Notes under the pieces: generated by a model
What the model saw: only the letters and a program-made list of their open reading frames with translations
Told to the model about the DNA's origin: nothing
The model's database searches: none
Assembly (NCBI GenBank): GCA_002282715.1
Contig: NCKC01000013.1
Coordinates: 23,276 to 87,275 of the forward strand
Direction: 5' to 3'
Length of the DNA: 64,000 bases
Source of the DNA: Halothiobacillus sp. 15-55-196
GTDB taxonomy: Bacteria; Pseudomonadota; Gammaproteobacteria; Halothiobacillales; Halothiobacillaceae
In this document: in pieces, positions 25,737 through 35,569 of the stretch
Numbering within the stretch: the stretch's first letter is position 1
How the letters are laid out: each line of letters begins with the position of its first letter
Translations under genes and position numbers: made by a program

Positions 25737-26600
25737 ATGAATATTGCCGTATTGGGTCTGGGTTTGATGGGGCGGGCGATCGCCGAACGACTGGTCAAGG
25801 CAGGCATGACGGTACGCGGTTACAACCGCAGTCCGCTTTCCTCGCCGCCGACCGGGGTGACGATGAGCGAGTCGGTCGCTGCGGCGGTGGAACCCTCCGA
25901 TATCGTGTGGGTGATGCTGGCGGATTTTGCCGCCTGCGAATCGGTGTTGCTGGCGGAAACCCCCTGGGACCTGTTCAAGAACAAGCTCATCATCAACGGC
26001 GCGACCATCGGCCCCGAACAATCCCGCGCGCTGGCCGAATCCATCAAGCAGCTCGGCGGCCACTATCTGGAATCCCCCGTTCTGGGTTCCACGCCTCAGG
26101 CCGAGACCGGCAGGTTGCAAATTCTGGTCGGTGGCGATCCGGCCGATGTGGCTGTGGCCGATCCGGTGTTCCAGGCACTCGGCAAGCCCACGCATTTCGG
26201 CGGCATAGGCCAGGGGGCAGCCGTCAAGCTGGCGATGAACCAGCTCATCGGGTCGCTGACCGCGGCGTTCTCGATGAGCCTTGGGTTGGTCGAGCGTGAG
26301 GGCGTTGATGTCGATGCGTTCATGTCCACACTGCGGGAAAGCGCCCTATACGCGCCGACATTCGACAAAAAACTGGATCGAATGAGAACCCGCGATTTTG
26401 CCAACGCGAATTTCCCCTTGAAGCACCTGCTCAAGGATATCCGGCTGTTTAACGAGGTGGCCGGAACCCGGCAGATCGACGCCCGGATGCTCGATGGTCT
26501 TGCGCAGATATTGGCCGATGGCGTGGCCGCAGGCCATGCCGATGAAGACTATAGCGCCCTGTTCGGCCAAATCGTGCCAAATCATGGCATATTTGGTTAA
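25737..26600 (+). CDS. NAD(P)-dependent beta-hydroxyacid dehydrogenase family protein
   Basis: Member of the 3-hydroxyisobutyrate/glyoxylate reductase family (287 residues). The Rossmann motif AVLGLGLMGRAIAERL begins at residue 4; the substrate-binding segment SPVLGSTPQAETGRLQILVGG corresponds to the family's DAPVSGG region, and the catalytic lysine appears in GAAVKLAMNQLIG. The closing SALFGQI block is typical of the NADPH-using glyoxylate/succinic-semialdehyde reductase branch. The true substrate is not evident. Divergent from dgt; a repeat element is inserted immediately after the stop codon. Confidence 0.88.
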   Translation: MNIAVLGLGLMGRAIAERLVKAGMTVRGYNRSPLSSPPTGVTMSESVAAAVEPSDIVWVMLADFAACESVLLAETPWDLFKNKLIINGATIGPEQSRALAESIKQLGGHYLESPVLGSTPQAETGRLQILVGGDPADVAVADPVFQALGKPTHFGGIGQGAAVKLAMNQLIGSLTAAFSMSLGLVEREGVDVDAFMSTLRESALYAPTFDKKLDRMRTRDFANANFPLKHLLKDIRLFNEVAGTRQIDARMLDGLAQILADGVAAGHADEDYSALFGQIVPNHGIFG

Positions 26601-26606
26601 ATTTGG

Positions 26607-26757
26607 GGCACCTCGAAAAACCTTTCGAGGTGCCCATGCACCACATGGACGTGGTGCCGCGCAATCGCGTAAGCGATTGAAATAGCGTGAGTTTGTCGTG
26701 GGTTCCCCGCGACGAACGTCCTCGAAAAATCCCAAGGATGGGGTTTTTCGAGGTGCC
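26607..26757. mobile_element. MITE-like element, copy 1
   Basis: A 151-base segment bounded by GGCACCTCGAAAAACC on the left and GGTTTTTCGAGGTGCC on the right. Flanking hexamers ATTTGG and CTTTGG look like a 6-bp target duplication with one change. An internal palindrome (CACCACATGG and complement) and a second copy of the end sequence lie inside. No transposase is encoded. It begins seven bases after the dehydrogenase stop codon. The remaining gap to 26979 has a GGTACCACA/TGTGGTGCC hairpin at 26936-26957, perhaps ending the exoD transcript. Confidence 0.8.
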
Positions 26758-26979
26758 CTTTGGAATCAGCGGGGGCATAAACCAATCGTGAGATTTGGCC
26801 TCATTGGTTTGCCACCTTTTCAAAGGCGCAAGGTTCGAGCACCGCTTCAATCGCTTACGCAATTGATTTGCGTGCCGTATCCGCCAAGGCGGGCGCAGGT
26901 CACGGATCACCAAAGGGCACGAAAACAGGATGCGCGGTACCACATCCCTGTGGTGCCCAGTTGTCGGCAAACAGCACGA

Positions 26980-27597
26980 TCATTGCAGAACCTGGGTGAA
27001 CAGGAAGATCGTTGCCTTGATCATTGCGAAAACGACGCCCGAAACCACAACGGTGGATATGACGGCGACGATGAAACCGGCCAGTACCCACAATCCGTCG
27101 CGCTCAAGGATTCCCAGGGCCATCAGGCAGATGGCCAGCGCAGGGAGCATATTGCCGAGGGGAATGGGTAGCACCAGCAATGCTGCCAGCAGCAGGCAAA
27201 CAAGCCCGATGACATATTCCATCGGCGGCAGGGCAAGTGCGCTTGCGCGCGGGCGCAACAGCCTTTCCGCCTTTTCAAGCCAGGGCCCGATGCGCAGCAC
27301 GAGTGCGTGAAAGTTTTCATGGGGCATCGACCGTCTGGTCATGATTTCAGGCAGCCAGGGTTTACGACCAAAGGCGAGCTGGGCGGCCAGAAAGATCAGG
27401 GGGGCACCCAGCACAGCCGATGTTCCGGGGGGCGTAGGCAGAATGTTGGGAAACGCGAAAGTGAACAGCAATGCGCCGAGTGCCCGATCGCCTAAGGCAA
27501 CCAACAGGTCGCCAATCGAGATGCGTTCCCGGCTTGTGTCATTGGCGAGCTCGCGCAGCACCTCGGACAAGGGGGGTCTTTTTGATTTGATACCCAT
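26980..27597 (-). CDS. exoD: ExoD family membrane protein
   Basis: Integral membrane protein of the ExoD family, named for a role in exopolysaccharide production in rhizobia; the biochemical role is unclear. LSEVLRELA, ERISIGDLLVALGDRALGALLFTFAFPNILPTPPGTSAVLGAPL and GRKPWLP are the family's conserved N-terminal region; the C-terminal half has three or four membrane helices. 205 residues. ATG 27597 is chosen for its GGAG site; the frame runs further upstream without homology. Confidence 0.85.
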   Translation of the reverse strand: MGIKSKRPPLSEVLRELANDTSRERISIGDLLVALGDRALGALLFTFAFPNILPTPPGTSAVLGAPLIFLAAQLAFGRKPWLPEIMTRRSMPHENFHALVLRIGPWLEKAERLLRPRASALALPPMEYVIGLVCLLLAALLVLPIPLGNMLPALAICLMALGILERDGLWVLAGFIVAVISTVVVSGVVFAMIKATIFLFTQVLQ

Positions 27598-27674
27598 GTC
27601 CGGGCTCCTGGTGTTGTGCCGTTTCCTGTCGCCTTGCCCGCTTGCTTCACCCTGATCGACAATCATTCAAGTGC

Positions 27675-29258
27675 CTATGCCTGTTGTATTCGGTCAGATA
27701 TTTCGTTGCATCGTTCGGGTTCAGTCTGCATTCTGCAGATGCGGACCAGTTCGACGCGGCGGCTGGAGGTTTCCAGGACTTCGAAGCGGAAATCACCAAA
27801 CTGGAAGGACTCACCGACGGCGGGTATTCGCTCATTCTGGTGCAGCAGCAGGCCAGCCAAAGTCACGTATTCATCGATAGGGCTGACCAGCGAAACATCA
27901 CCCAGGGATTGCTCCAATTGGTGCAGATCTGCCGTACCTTTGGCACGCCATTCATCCCCTTCGCGGACGATGTCGGGTGTTTCGTCCGAATCGGGAAACT
28001 CGCCAGCGATCGCTTCTAAGATATCGAGCGGCGTCACCAGCCCTTGGACTGTCCCGTACTCGTCAACCACCAGTACGAGACTGCCTTTTGCCTTGCGCAG
28101 CACGCCTAGAATCTTGATCACTTCGATACGGTCCAGCACGACGATCGGCGGGTACTGCGCAGCGCAGGTCGCAAGATCCTGTCTACTGTCCAGCGCGGTG
28201 AACAGTTCCTTGGCGCGCACCACGCCGATGACATTGTCCAGCGAGCCTCGGCATACCGGAAAAATGCTGTGCGGGGTGCCCAGCAGCTGCGCGCGGACTT
28301 CATCGGCATTGCCTGCACAATCGATCCATGAGATTTCTCCCCGCGGCGTCATGATCGTGCGAATGGAACGCTCGGCCAGGGTGAGTACCCCGGAAATCAT
28401 GAAACGTTCTTCCTCGCCAAATGCCGCAGGCGGGACCCCTTCTTCCCTGTCCGCCGACATCTCTGCTGTGCTGGCCACCCTGCGTCCGCCCATCAGATTC
28501 AGAATGGCATCCGCCGTCCGCTCCCGCAGGGGCAGGCGGGACTCACTCTTGGCGAGGTTGCGCCACGCCAGCTGATTGAAGGTTTCGATCATGATTGAGA
28601 AACCAATCGCGGCGTAGAGATACTCCTTGGGAATATGGAGACCGAAACCCTCGGCGACCAGACTGAAACCAATCATCAGCAGGAAGCTCAGGCAGAGAAT
28701 GACAACGGTCTGGTGTGCATTGACAAACCGGGTTAACGGCTCTGAGGCGAGGATCATGACGCCCATGGCGATCACCACGGCAACCATCATGACGGCCAGA
28801 TGATCGACCATACCCACGGCGGTAATGACCGAATCCAGCGAGAACACCGCGTCCAATATGACAATTTGCGCCACCACCCCCCAGAAGCTGGCGTAAGCGG
28901 ACTTGGGGCCATCCTGATGCAGGTTGCCTTCCATGCGCTCGTGCAGTTCCATCGTCGCCTTGAATACCAGAAACAGGCCACCAACGAGAAGGATCAGGTC
29001 GCGCCCTGAGAAACTGAACTGGGCGATCGAGAACAGTGGTTCGGTCAGGGTAACCAGCCAGGACATGGCCGCCAGAAGTCCCAGCCGCATCAGCAACGCG
29101 AACAAAAGGCCCGTCAGCCGCGCCCGGTCGCGCTGGTGCGGCGGCAGCTTGTCGGCCAGGATTGCAATGAAAACGAGGTTGTCGATGCCCAGCACGATTT
29201 CCAGAACGACGAGCGTGAGCAAGCCGATCCAGATCGAGGGATCCATCAGGAATTCCAT
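27675..29258 (-). CDS. TerC-CBS-CorC domain membrane protein (YegH/YoaE-like)
   Basis: A 527-residue protein: TerC-type membrane domain (about 1-240) with [19 protein letters not shown] and [18 protein letters not shown], then two CBS domains (about 300-430, including [21 protein letters not shown] and [24 protein letters not shown]) and a C-terminal CorC/HlyC transporter-associated domain. Such proteins are thought to move metal cations or regulate their export. It is the second TerC-domain protein in the window. Start ATG 29258 places [10 protein letters not shown] just before the first helix. Confidence 0.92.
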   Translation of the reverse strand: MEFLMDPSIWIGLLTLVVLEIVLGIDNLVFIAILADKLPPHQRDRARLTGLLFALLMRLGLLAAMSWLVTLTEPLFSIAQFSFSGRDLILLVGGLFLVFKATMELHERMEGNLHQDGPKSAYASFWGVVAQIVILDAVFSLDSVITAVGMVDHLAVMMVAVVIAMGVMILASEPLTRFVNAHQTVVILCLSFLLMIGFSLVAEGFGLHIPKEYLYAAIGFSIMIETFNQLAWRNLAKSESRLPLRERTADAILNLMGGRRVASTAEMSADREEGVPPAAFGEEERFMISGVLTLAERSIRTIMTPRGEISWIDCAGNADEVRAQLLGTPHSIFPVCRGSLDNVIGVVRAKELFTALDSRQDLATCAAQYPPIVVLDRIEVIKILGVLRKAKGSLVLVVDEYGTVQGLVTPLDILEAIAGEFPDSDETPDIVREGDEWRAKGTADLHQLEQSLGDVSLVSPIDEYVTLAGLLLHQNERIPAVGESFQFGDFRFEVLETSSRRVELVRICRMQTEPERCNEISDRIQQA

Positions 29259-29817
29259 GAAATACTCCGGGGAGAAAATGCCGACAGGCTGCCAGGCGAG
29301 GGGGATCGTAGGGCGTGTTTGCCGTAATCAACCACAGTGACGCTGGATGCAGACAGAAAATGAGTTCGAACGAAGCGGGATGGTGGCAATGCCAAACTGG
29401 CGAGGGCGTGAACAAAGACCTGCGCCAGACAACATCGATCACTGTCCCTAAGGTTCGTGCGCACATTTATCACCCCGGTCACCAATACAGGCGTTGGAGG
29501 GCGAGCCGTAAAAGAACGATCAAGTTGTTGCATTTTTGGGAGTTTAGCAAATAGTGCTTCAATGTTCTCGCGCAGACATTTCCCCATTTGGTTATGGGAA
29601 CCGAGCCAGAACGGCCCACATGTTGCCACACCAACTCAACTGGATTCAAACCAAATCAATGGGATCATGCTCGATTGATTCAACGGCTCCCAGCAAATAC
29701 TCCCAGAGAAGACCTGCATAAATGCAATTTGGCTGAGTGTTGCCCGGGCTGGTGTAAAATGCCGCCCAATTCATTTTCATCAATCAGCGAATCAGCCGAA
29801 ATTCAGGACCCCGCCTC
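29259..29817. other. 559-base gap upstream of purH
   Basis: Divergent region between the TerC-CBS gene and purH. A minus-strand open frame covers 29246-29629 (including a stretch LRENIEALFAKLPKMQQLDR), but I recognise no family and codon character is poor; it could be a decayed remnant. A TGTAAAAT -10-like box lies at about 29751-29758, 60 bases before purH. Nothing else is evident. Confidence 0.5.
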
Positions 29818-31380
29818 ATGAAAAATAACCGCATCACCCCGCGCCGAGCCTTGTTGAGTGTTTCGGATAAAACCGGCCTGCTGGCCTTTGCCGAGCGCCT
29901 GAACAAACACGGCGTGGCGTTGATTTCCACTGGCGGGACGGCCCGCCTGCTACGCGAGGCGGGCCTGCCCGTGACCGAAGTGGCCGATGTGACCGGTTTC
30001 CCAGAAATGATGGCGGGACGGGTCAAGACACTGAATCCGAAGATTCATGGCGGCATTCTGGCTCGTCGCGGTGTGGACGATAGCGTCATGGTCGAGCACG
30101 GCATCGAGCCGATCGACATCGTGGTGGTGAACCTCTACCCGTTTGCCGAAACCGTCGCCAGGCCGAACTGCTCATTCGATGATGCCGTGGAAAATATCGA
30201 CATCGGTGGCCCGGCCATGGTGCGCGCTGCGGCGAAAAATCATCAAGATGTCGCGATTATCGTCGATCCGGCCGATTACGACCGGGTGCTGGGCGAAATC
30301 GAGGCGGGCGGGATCGAGGCGCAGACCCGCTTCGAGTTGGCCGTGCGCGCCTTTGAGCACACCGCGCATTACGATGGCATGATCGCCGACTATTTCGGCA
30401 AGATGGTCAGCGGTAATGCCTTCGCGCCGACCTTCAACCTGCAATTGAACAAAGCGCAGGATTTGCGCTATGGCGAAAACCCGCATCAGGAAGCAGCATT
30501 TTACGTGGAACATACGCCACCGGTCGGCAGCATTGCCGCCGCGCAGATGATTCAGGGCAAGGCATTGTCGTACAACAATATTGCCGACTCCGACGCGGCG
30601 CTTGAATGCGTGAAGCAGTTTGCCGAACCGGCCTGCGTGATCGTCAAGCACGCCAATCCCTGTGGCGTGGCCGTGGCGGAAGACCTGACCGTGGCCTACG
30701 ACCGCGCCTATGCGACCGACCCGATCTCCGCCTTCGGCGGCATCATTGCCTTCAACCGCCCGTTGGACGGTCACACCGCGCGCACCATCGTCGAGCGGCA
30801 GTTCGTCGAAGTGGTCATCGCACCGGAAGTCACGCCGGAAGCGAAAACCGAGTTTGCCGCCAAACCCAATGTACGGGTGTTGACTGTCGGCCAATGGCCA
30901 TCGGTCAGCCCAGCCCGGCTGGATTTCAAGCGCGTGCATGGCGGCCTGCTGGTGCAGGACAACGACGTGGCGCGGATCACGGCACGGGATCTGACGGTTG
31001 TCTCCAAGCGTCAACCGACCCCTGAGGAATTGCGTGATCTGCTCTTTGCCTGGCAGGTCGCCCAGTTCGTGAAATCCAATGCCATCATTTACGCCAGTGG
31101 CGAGCAGACGATCGGCGTGGGTGCCGGTCAGATGAGCCGCGTGTATTCTGCCCGCATCGCGGCGATCAAGGCCGAAGATGCCGGCCTGCCGGTCGCCGGT
31201 TCCGTGATGGCCTCCGATGCCTTCTTCCCGTTCCGTGACGGGATTGACGCGGCGGCGGCCGTGGGCATCCGTGCGGTGATTCAGCCGGGCGGATCGATGC
31301 GCGATCAGGAGGTGATCGACGCGGCCAACGAACACGATATTGCCATGGTTTTTACCGGCATACGTCATTTCCGCCACTGA
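29818..31380 (+). CDS. purH: Bifunctional AICAR formyltransferase/IMP cyclohydrolase
   Basis: Catalyses the last two steps of IMP synthesis: formylation of AICAR and ring closure. N-terminal cyclohydrolase domain: [57 protein letters not shown] block (here [14 protein letters not shown]). C-terminal formyltransferase domain: [37 protein letters not shown] and [12 protein letters not shown]. 520 residues, standard length. AGGA lies about nine bases before the ATG. Confidence 0.96.
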   Translation: MKNNRITPRRALLSVSDKTGLLAFAERLNKHGVALISTGGTARLLREAGLPVTEVADVTGFPEMMAGRVKTLNPKIHGGILARRGVDDSVMVEHGIEPIDIVVVNLYPFAETVARPNCSFDDAVENIDIGGPAMVRAAAKNHQDVAIIVDPADYDRVLGEIEAGGIEAQTRFELAVRAFEHTAHYDGMIADYFGKMVSGNAFAPTFNLQLNKAQDLRYGENPHQEAAFYVEHTPPVGSIAAAQMIQGKALSYNNIADSDAALECVKQFAEPACVIVKHANPCGVAVAEDLTVAYDRAYATDPISAFGGIIAFNRPLDGHTARTIVERQFVEVVIAPEVTPEAKTEFAAKPNVRVLTVGQWPSVSPARLDFKRVHGGLLVQDNDVARITARDLTVVSKRQPTPEELRDLLFAWQVAQFVKSNAIIYASGEQTIGVGAGQMSRVYSARIAAIKAEDAGLPVAGSVMASDAFFPFRDGIDAAAAVGIRAVIQPGGSMRDQEVIDAANEHDIAMVFTGIRHFRH

Positions 31381-31437
31381 CCGCCGGATGAGTCCGATGC
31401 GCAGCGCTTTTAATCGCCAAAAGGACCGGGGCCGTTC

Positions 31438-33048
31438 ATGAGTTCATTCTTCGCGCAATTGCCCGATTTGCCGCCAGCTTGGGCCTGGGCGGGGCTGGCT
31501 TCGACGGCATTGCTTTTGGTCGCACTGCTTTTTGTTTGGCTGGTATTGGCGCAGCGGGCCAGGCAGCATCGCCAATCGGCCGCAGAAGAAATCGAACGCC
31601 TGAACGTGGCTTTGGCCGAGTCCCGGCACGAGGCCACCGAGCAGGAACTGGCAGCACAGCAAGCACAGCGTGATCTGGCGGCGGCCTCGACCGAACTGGC
31701 GCGCAGTCAGGCGACGTTGAGCGCACTGAGCGAACAATTGTCCGGCGTGCTGGTCGAGCGGGCAAACGAGCGCCAGCAATCCGAGCAACGGATCGATGCG
31801 CTATTGCGACAAGTGCAAACCCAGGCTGCCGAGCAGGCCGAGTTGCAGGAGCGATTGGCTCAGGAGCGCCGTGCCGCGGCAGAGAAGCTGGCCTTGATCG
31901 ATCAGGCCCAAGTCCAGTTGCAGCAGGCCTTTCAGGCACTTTCCGCCGATGCACTGCGTGCCAATAACGAATCCTTCCTGAAGCTGGCCGAGGAGAATCT
32001 ATCCCGTTTTCAGGCTGGCGCCGCGCAAGATTTGAGCAAACGTCAGGAAGCCATCGTTCAGTTGACTCAACCCATCCGCGAGCGTCTGGAGCAGTTTGAC
32101 GTTAAGCTCAATTCGCTGGAACAGGCACGCACCAATGCCTATGGCGCGATGAACCAGCAGATCACCGATTTACTCCAAATCCACCTGCCCAAGCTGCACC
32201 GCGAAACCGCCGATCTCGTCCGGGCCTTGCGCCAACCGCAGACGCGCGGGCGCTGGGGCGAGGTTCAACTCAAGCGGGTGGTCGAGCTGGCCGGCATGCT
32301 GGAACACTGTGATTTCGAGGAACAGGTCAGCCAGTCCGATACCGCGGGCCGTTTGCGGCCCGACATGATCGTGCACCTGCCGGGCGGGCGTCAGGTCGTG
32401 GTGGATGCGAAGGCTCCACTGAATGCCTATTTGCAGGCGATGGAAGCCCCCTCGGATGAGGCGCGCAATGCTGCGTTGCAGGATCACGCCCGACAGGTGC
32501 GCACCCACATCAGTCAGTTGAGTAAAAAGGAATACTTCGATCAGTTCAGCCCCACGCCGGAATTTGTGGTGCTGTTTGTGCCGGGCGAGGTGTTTTTCTC
32601 TGCCGCCCTGTTGCAGGATCCGACGCTGATCGAGTTCGGCGCGGAAAAACGGGTGATCCCCGCGAGTCCGACTACCTTGATTGCCTTGCTCAAGGCCGTG
32701 TCCTACGGTTGGCGGCAGGAAGCGCTGGCGAAAAACGCGCAGGAAATGGCCGAACTGGGGCGCGATCTGTACGAGCGCATGGGCACACTGGCCCAGCATT
32801 GGCAGAAAGTGGGGAAATATCTGGATCAGGCCGTGGGCGCGTTCAACCAGTCAGTGGGTTCGCTCGAGGGACGGGTGTTGCCCACGGCGCGCAAATTCCG
32901 AGAACTCGGTGCCGTACGTAGCGATAAGGAAGATTTGCCGACCATGACGCCGCTGACCACGGAAACCCGACCACTCACTGCCCATGAGTTGACGAATCAG
33001 GAATTGACCGGGCCGGGCTCAGCGGCTGACATCACGCAAAAGGATTGA
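31438..33048 (+). CDS. rmuC: DNA recombination protein RmuC
   Basis: RmuC-family protein of 536 residues, linked to suppression of inverted-repeat recombination and carrying a restriction-endonuclease-like fold. An N-terminal membrane anchor (about 15-38) is followed by a long coiled coil (about 40-180) and the RmuC domain with RGRWGEVQLKRVVELAGM, RPDMIVHLPGGRQVVVDAKAPL, FVVLFVPGEVFFSAAL and VIPASPTTLIALLKAV. The ATG follows purH by 57 bases. The last 17 bases overlap a convergent small gene. Confidence 0.93.
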   Translation: MSSFFAQLPDLPPAWAWAGLASTALLLVALLFVWLVLAQRARQHRQSAAEEIERLNVALAESRHEATEQELAAQQAQRDLAAASTELARSQATLSALSEQLSGVLVERANERQQSEQRIDALLRQVQTQAAEQAELQERLAQERRAAAEKLALIDQAQVQLQQAFQALSADALRANNESFLKLAEENLSRFQAGAAQDLSKRQEAIVQLTQPIRERLEQFDVKLNSLEQARTNAYGAMNQQITDLLQIHLPKLHRETADLVRALRQPQTRGRWGEVQLKRVVELAGMLEHCDFEEQVSQSDTAGRLRPDMIVHLPGGRQVVVDAKAPLNAYLQAMEAPSDEARNAALQDHARQVRTHISQLSKKEYFDQFSPTPEFVVLFVPGEVFFSAALLQDPTLIEFGAEKRVIPASPTTLIALLKAVSYGWRQEALAKNAQEMAELGRDLYERMGTLAQHWQKVGKYLDQAVGAFNQSVGSLEGRVLPTARKFRELGAVRSDKEDLPTMTPLTTETRPLTAHELTNQELTGPGSAADITQKD

Positions 33049-33229
33049 ACACCTCGTCCTTCTGTTTGCGGTGTCGCTTGAGTTCGAAAGAGAGCACCTG
33101 CACGATCTCTTCTTCATCCAGTGGCTTGGCGGGTTTTGAACTCCGCTCGCTCAATTCGGCAGCAATCGCCTGAATCAGATGTTCGAGCTCTTGGGTGGAC
33201 AGGGCATTCAGTTCGGTGTTCAGGTTCAT
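33032..33229 (-). CDS. Small hypothetical protein
   Basis: About 65 residues, acidic N-terminal half with a helix-prone LSTQELEHLIQAIAAELSERS segment and a basic KRHRKQKDEV end. No family is recognised. The start is either ATG 33229 or TTG 33235; no ribosome site is obvious. It lies directly downstream of the phosphatase gene on the same strand, 11 bases away, which supports it being translated, and overlaps the end of rmuC. Confidence 0.55.
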   Translation of the reverse strand: MNLNTELNALSTQELEHLIQAIAAELSERSSKPAKPLDEEEIVQVLSFELKRHRKQKDEVFNPFA

Positions 33230-33240
33230 TTTCAATGCAG

Positions 33241-34095
33241 TTAGCTCATCAAAACAGATTGGAAACGGGGTTGAGGCGTCAGATTGAATCGCTCCGTGCG
33301 AATGCGCAAATCCCTGAAATGGGTGGTTACCGTGAGCACCGACCCGAGTTCGGCAATCGTCAAACCACGTGACGGCTGATTTTCATAAGCGCCGGTGTCA
33401 ATCCATAGCCGGTTGCCGGCACGCTTGGGTGTAGTCAGGACACTATGGCCCTGAATAACCCAGGCGATACCACTGATATGGCGATCATTCTGTTCACCGT
33501 TCTTGAGCGATTGAAACTGTGCGTTACCCCAGAGGAGCGATTCAATGCTCGGCTCATCGCGCGGTTGATCCCAGAATTTTACTTTTTTGATGCGCTCAAG
33601 CCGCGTGACACTGCGGTTCCAGTCCCAGTCGGGCAACTCGGCGTGGATAACGCCAACAGCCTCGGGCCCATTGCCGACCTGGATCATGAGTGGCATTTGG
33701 GTGATTAAGTTCATGATCTCGGTAATCAGATCGGCCCATTTGTCCTCATTGAGCGCGTCGTAAGCATCCAGTAGCCACTGCGCGCCGATCGAGACCATTG
33801 TCTGCCGCTCATCCGTGGTGAGTTGCCTGCGCGTAAGTGCCTGACGATACTGGCTGATCATGCGTTCGTGGTTGCCCGCCACAGAAAAGAACCAAGGCTC
33901 CGACAGCAGCCGCAATGTATTTAGAGAATCGGTTCCGCGATTAATTAAATCGCCCACCGCGATCAGTCGATCGGACTCCGGCTTGAATTGATGATAATCC
34001 AGGGCCTTTTCCAGCCGCGACAAGTGGCCATGAATATCACCAACCACAAAATCCCGTCCATTCGGATTAACGAGGAGTTGTTTAAATAAAGTCAT
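33241..34095 (-). CDS. PrpA/PrpB-like serine/threonine protein phosphatase
   Basis: Calcineurin-like metallophosphoesterase of the bacteriophage-lambda phosphatase group. Metal motifs in order: VVGDIHGHLSRL (residues 17-28), AVGDLINRGTDSLNTL, VAGNHERMI, then VIQGHSV and WIDTGAYE. 284 residues. E. coli relatives dephosphorylate phosphoserine, phosphothreonine and phosphotyrosine proteins and act upstream of envelope-stress signalling. Oriented opposite to rmuC. Confidence 0.87.
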   Translation of the reverse strand: MTLFKQLLVNPNGRDFVVGDIHGHLSRLEKALDYHQFKPESDRLIAVGDLINRGTDSLNTLRLLSEPWFFSVAGNHERMISQYRQALTRRQLTTDERQTMVSIGAQWLLDAYDALNEDKWADLITEIMNLITQMPLMIQVGNGPEAVGVIHAELPDWDWNRSVTRLERIKKVKFWDQPRDEPSIESLLWGNAQFQSLKNGEQNDRHISGIAWVIQGHSVLTTPKRAGNRLWIDTGAYENQPSRGLTIAELGSVLTVTTHFRDLRIRTERFNLTPQPRFQSVLMS

Positions 34096-34507
34096 TAATA
34101 TGAATCAATCGATTGATTATCGCTCAGTCACGAAAACGGTTACGCAAGGAAGGTTAGACAACGTTCCGCGGCATTCCTTTCCGTTAAGTTGGAAAGAAAT
34201 AAAATCATGGAAGAGCAACGGTAATTTGGGCCACGATAAGTTGCGGCCAGCATGAAAAATCAGAATTCTCCTGAGTATGGCCGCTATGCGGCAGCGCGTC
34301 AATAGCCAAATATGCCCGATGAGGGGGCCGTGAATTGCTGTGGTTTCAATAATGCGGACAAGCCCTATACTGTGCGGCGTCTCACGAAATAACCCTGGCG
34401 AATGCGCTCAAAAAGAGGGGCAAGCTCATGGTTGGCGACCTTTCAGGGCGATGTCCTATCAGCCCGGTCGTGAATGAGAGAAACCACCAAATCAGAAGGA
34501 AACCCAA
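34096..34507 (+). promoter_or_regulatory. 412-base gap with a candidate promoter for the DsrE-like gene
   Basis: No gene is seen. TATACT at 34366-34371 is a good -10 box but the -35 region (GTTTCA at 17 bases) is weak. That would give a leader of about 130 bases before ATG 34508, containing small inverted repeats; I could not match it to a known riboswitch. AGAAGGAAA precedes the ATG as the ribosome site. Confidence 0.35.
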
Positions 34508-34984
34508 ATGAAAAATATCCGATTGCTTCAGTCCGCATTTCTCTTGTTGATGCTGGGCCTCTTGAGCGCACTACCCGTGCAGGCACAGACCATTGATGCC
34601 AAGGCGATTGATGCCCTGGGCGGTAATTCACTTGCCAATCATCATATTGTCCTTCAGGAAACCGATAGCGACTTGCAACGTCAAGCTCTGGTGCTGAATG
34701 TCGCCAGCAACCTGATTAATGCCTACGGGGATAATGCCGATATTGAGATTGTTGGCTTCGGCCCCGGTATTTCGCTACTTTTCGCCAACAATGAACATGC
34801 CAAGCGTATTGAATCTCTGGCACAACAGGGCGTGCGGTTTTCGGCGTGTATGAACTCACTGGCAAAAGCGACCGAGCGGCTGGGATACGAACCAAAACTG
34901 AACCCGGTTGCCAAAAAAGTACCCGCCGGTATTGTGCGAATCATCGATTTGGTGGATGCCGGGTACATACTTGTACGGCCATAA
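34508..34984 (+). CDS. Secreted DsrE/DsrF-like protein
   Basis: A 158-residue exported protein: signal peptide ending at ALPVQAQ, then a DsrE-type fold with HHIVLQETDSDLQRQALVLNVASNLINAYG, the EIVGFGPGISLL strand-loop and GVRFSACMNSLAKATERLG holding the single conserved cysteine. The soluble relatives relay sulfane sulfur in sulfur-oxidising bacteria; periplasmic single-cysteine versions are common there but their function is not established. It stands alone on its transcript. Confidence 0.82.
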   Translation: MKNIRLLQSAFLLLMLGLLSALPVQAQTIDAKAIDALGGNSLANHHIVLQETDSDLQRQALVLNVASNLINAYGDNADIEIVGFGPGISLLFANNEHAKRIESLAQQGVRFSACMNSLAKATERLGYEPKLNPVAKKVPAGIVRIIDLVDAGYILVRP

Positions 34985-35117
34985 TCTTGATCGAGTGGGC
35001 GGCAAAATGCCCCTCCTGATTTGTTTGGTGCATTTGCCCGACAGCGGGGGTTTTTCGTGTCCCTCAATTCATATAATCTGTTGATCTATCCGTTGATTTT
35101 TTGGAACGCTGCGAACC

Positions 35118-35498
35118 ATGACCGAAGCAAACGCCTCTGAAAGCATGAGCTACAAGGACGTGGCTGAATACATTGCCAACCATGATGCCGATCGCCGAGG
35201 TGGTTTTGTAGCGCGCCCGATTTTGCTGCAAAAACTGAACGAATTCGGCTCTCCAAGCTTGGCGGTGCTTACCTTCGAGGGAGAGAAAACACTCACTGTC
35301 GCCAGCTTGCTCTCATTGCAGCCGGACGATGCAGTCGTGCTGTATGACGATAATGCCCCGGATGGTGCCCAATCATTCTACGGCGTTGTCGAAGACATTC
35401 GCGAAGGCGTGCGACCAACGGATTCGATCAAGGGGATGCGATTGATTTACTTGCAGAAAAAATCCTCAGACAAGGTGCTGGACCCAAGGGAAGCCTGA
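35118..35498 (+). CDS. Hypothetical acidic protein
   Basis: 126 residues, no signal peptide or membrane segment, no family recognised. It starts MTEANASESMSYKDVAEYIAN and ends with a lysine-rich KKSSDKVLDPREA tail. The mid-part DDAVVLYDDNAPDGAQSFYGVVEDIREGV suggests a compact beta-rich domain. It precedes glnE by 71 bases on the same strand. Function unknown. Confidence 0.7.
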   Translation: MTEANASESMSYKDVAEYIANHDADRRGGFVARPILLQKLNEFGSPSLAVLTFEGEKTLTVASLLSLQPDDAVVLYDDNAPDGAQSFYGVVEDIREGVRPTDSIKGMRLIYLQKKSSDKVLDPREA

Positions 35499-35569
35499 CG
35501 TTTTCCCTTGATCATATACGCCAGAAACACGCATGTTAGGCGCACTCCGTTGCAATTGAGAGCCCATCC

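Noticed and set aside
29246..29629. Minus-strand open frame of 127 codons upstream of purH
   Set aside because: No recognisable family, poor codon character and it spans the expected promoter region; kept only as a possible remnant in the gap entry.
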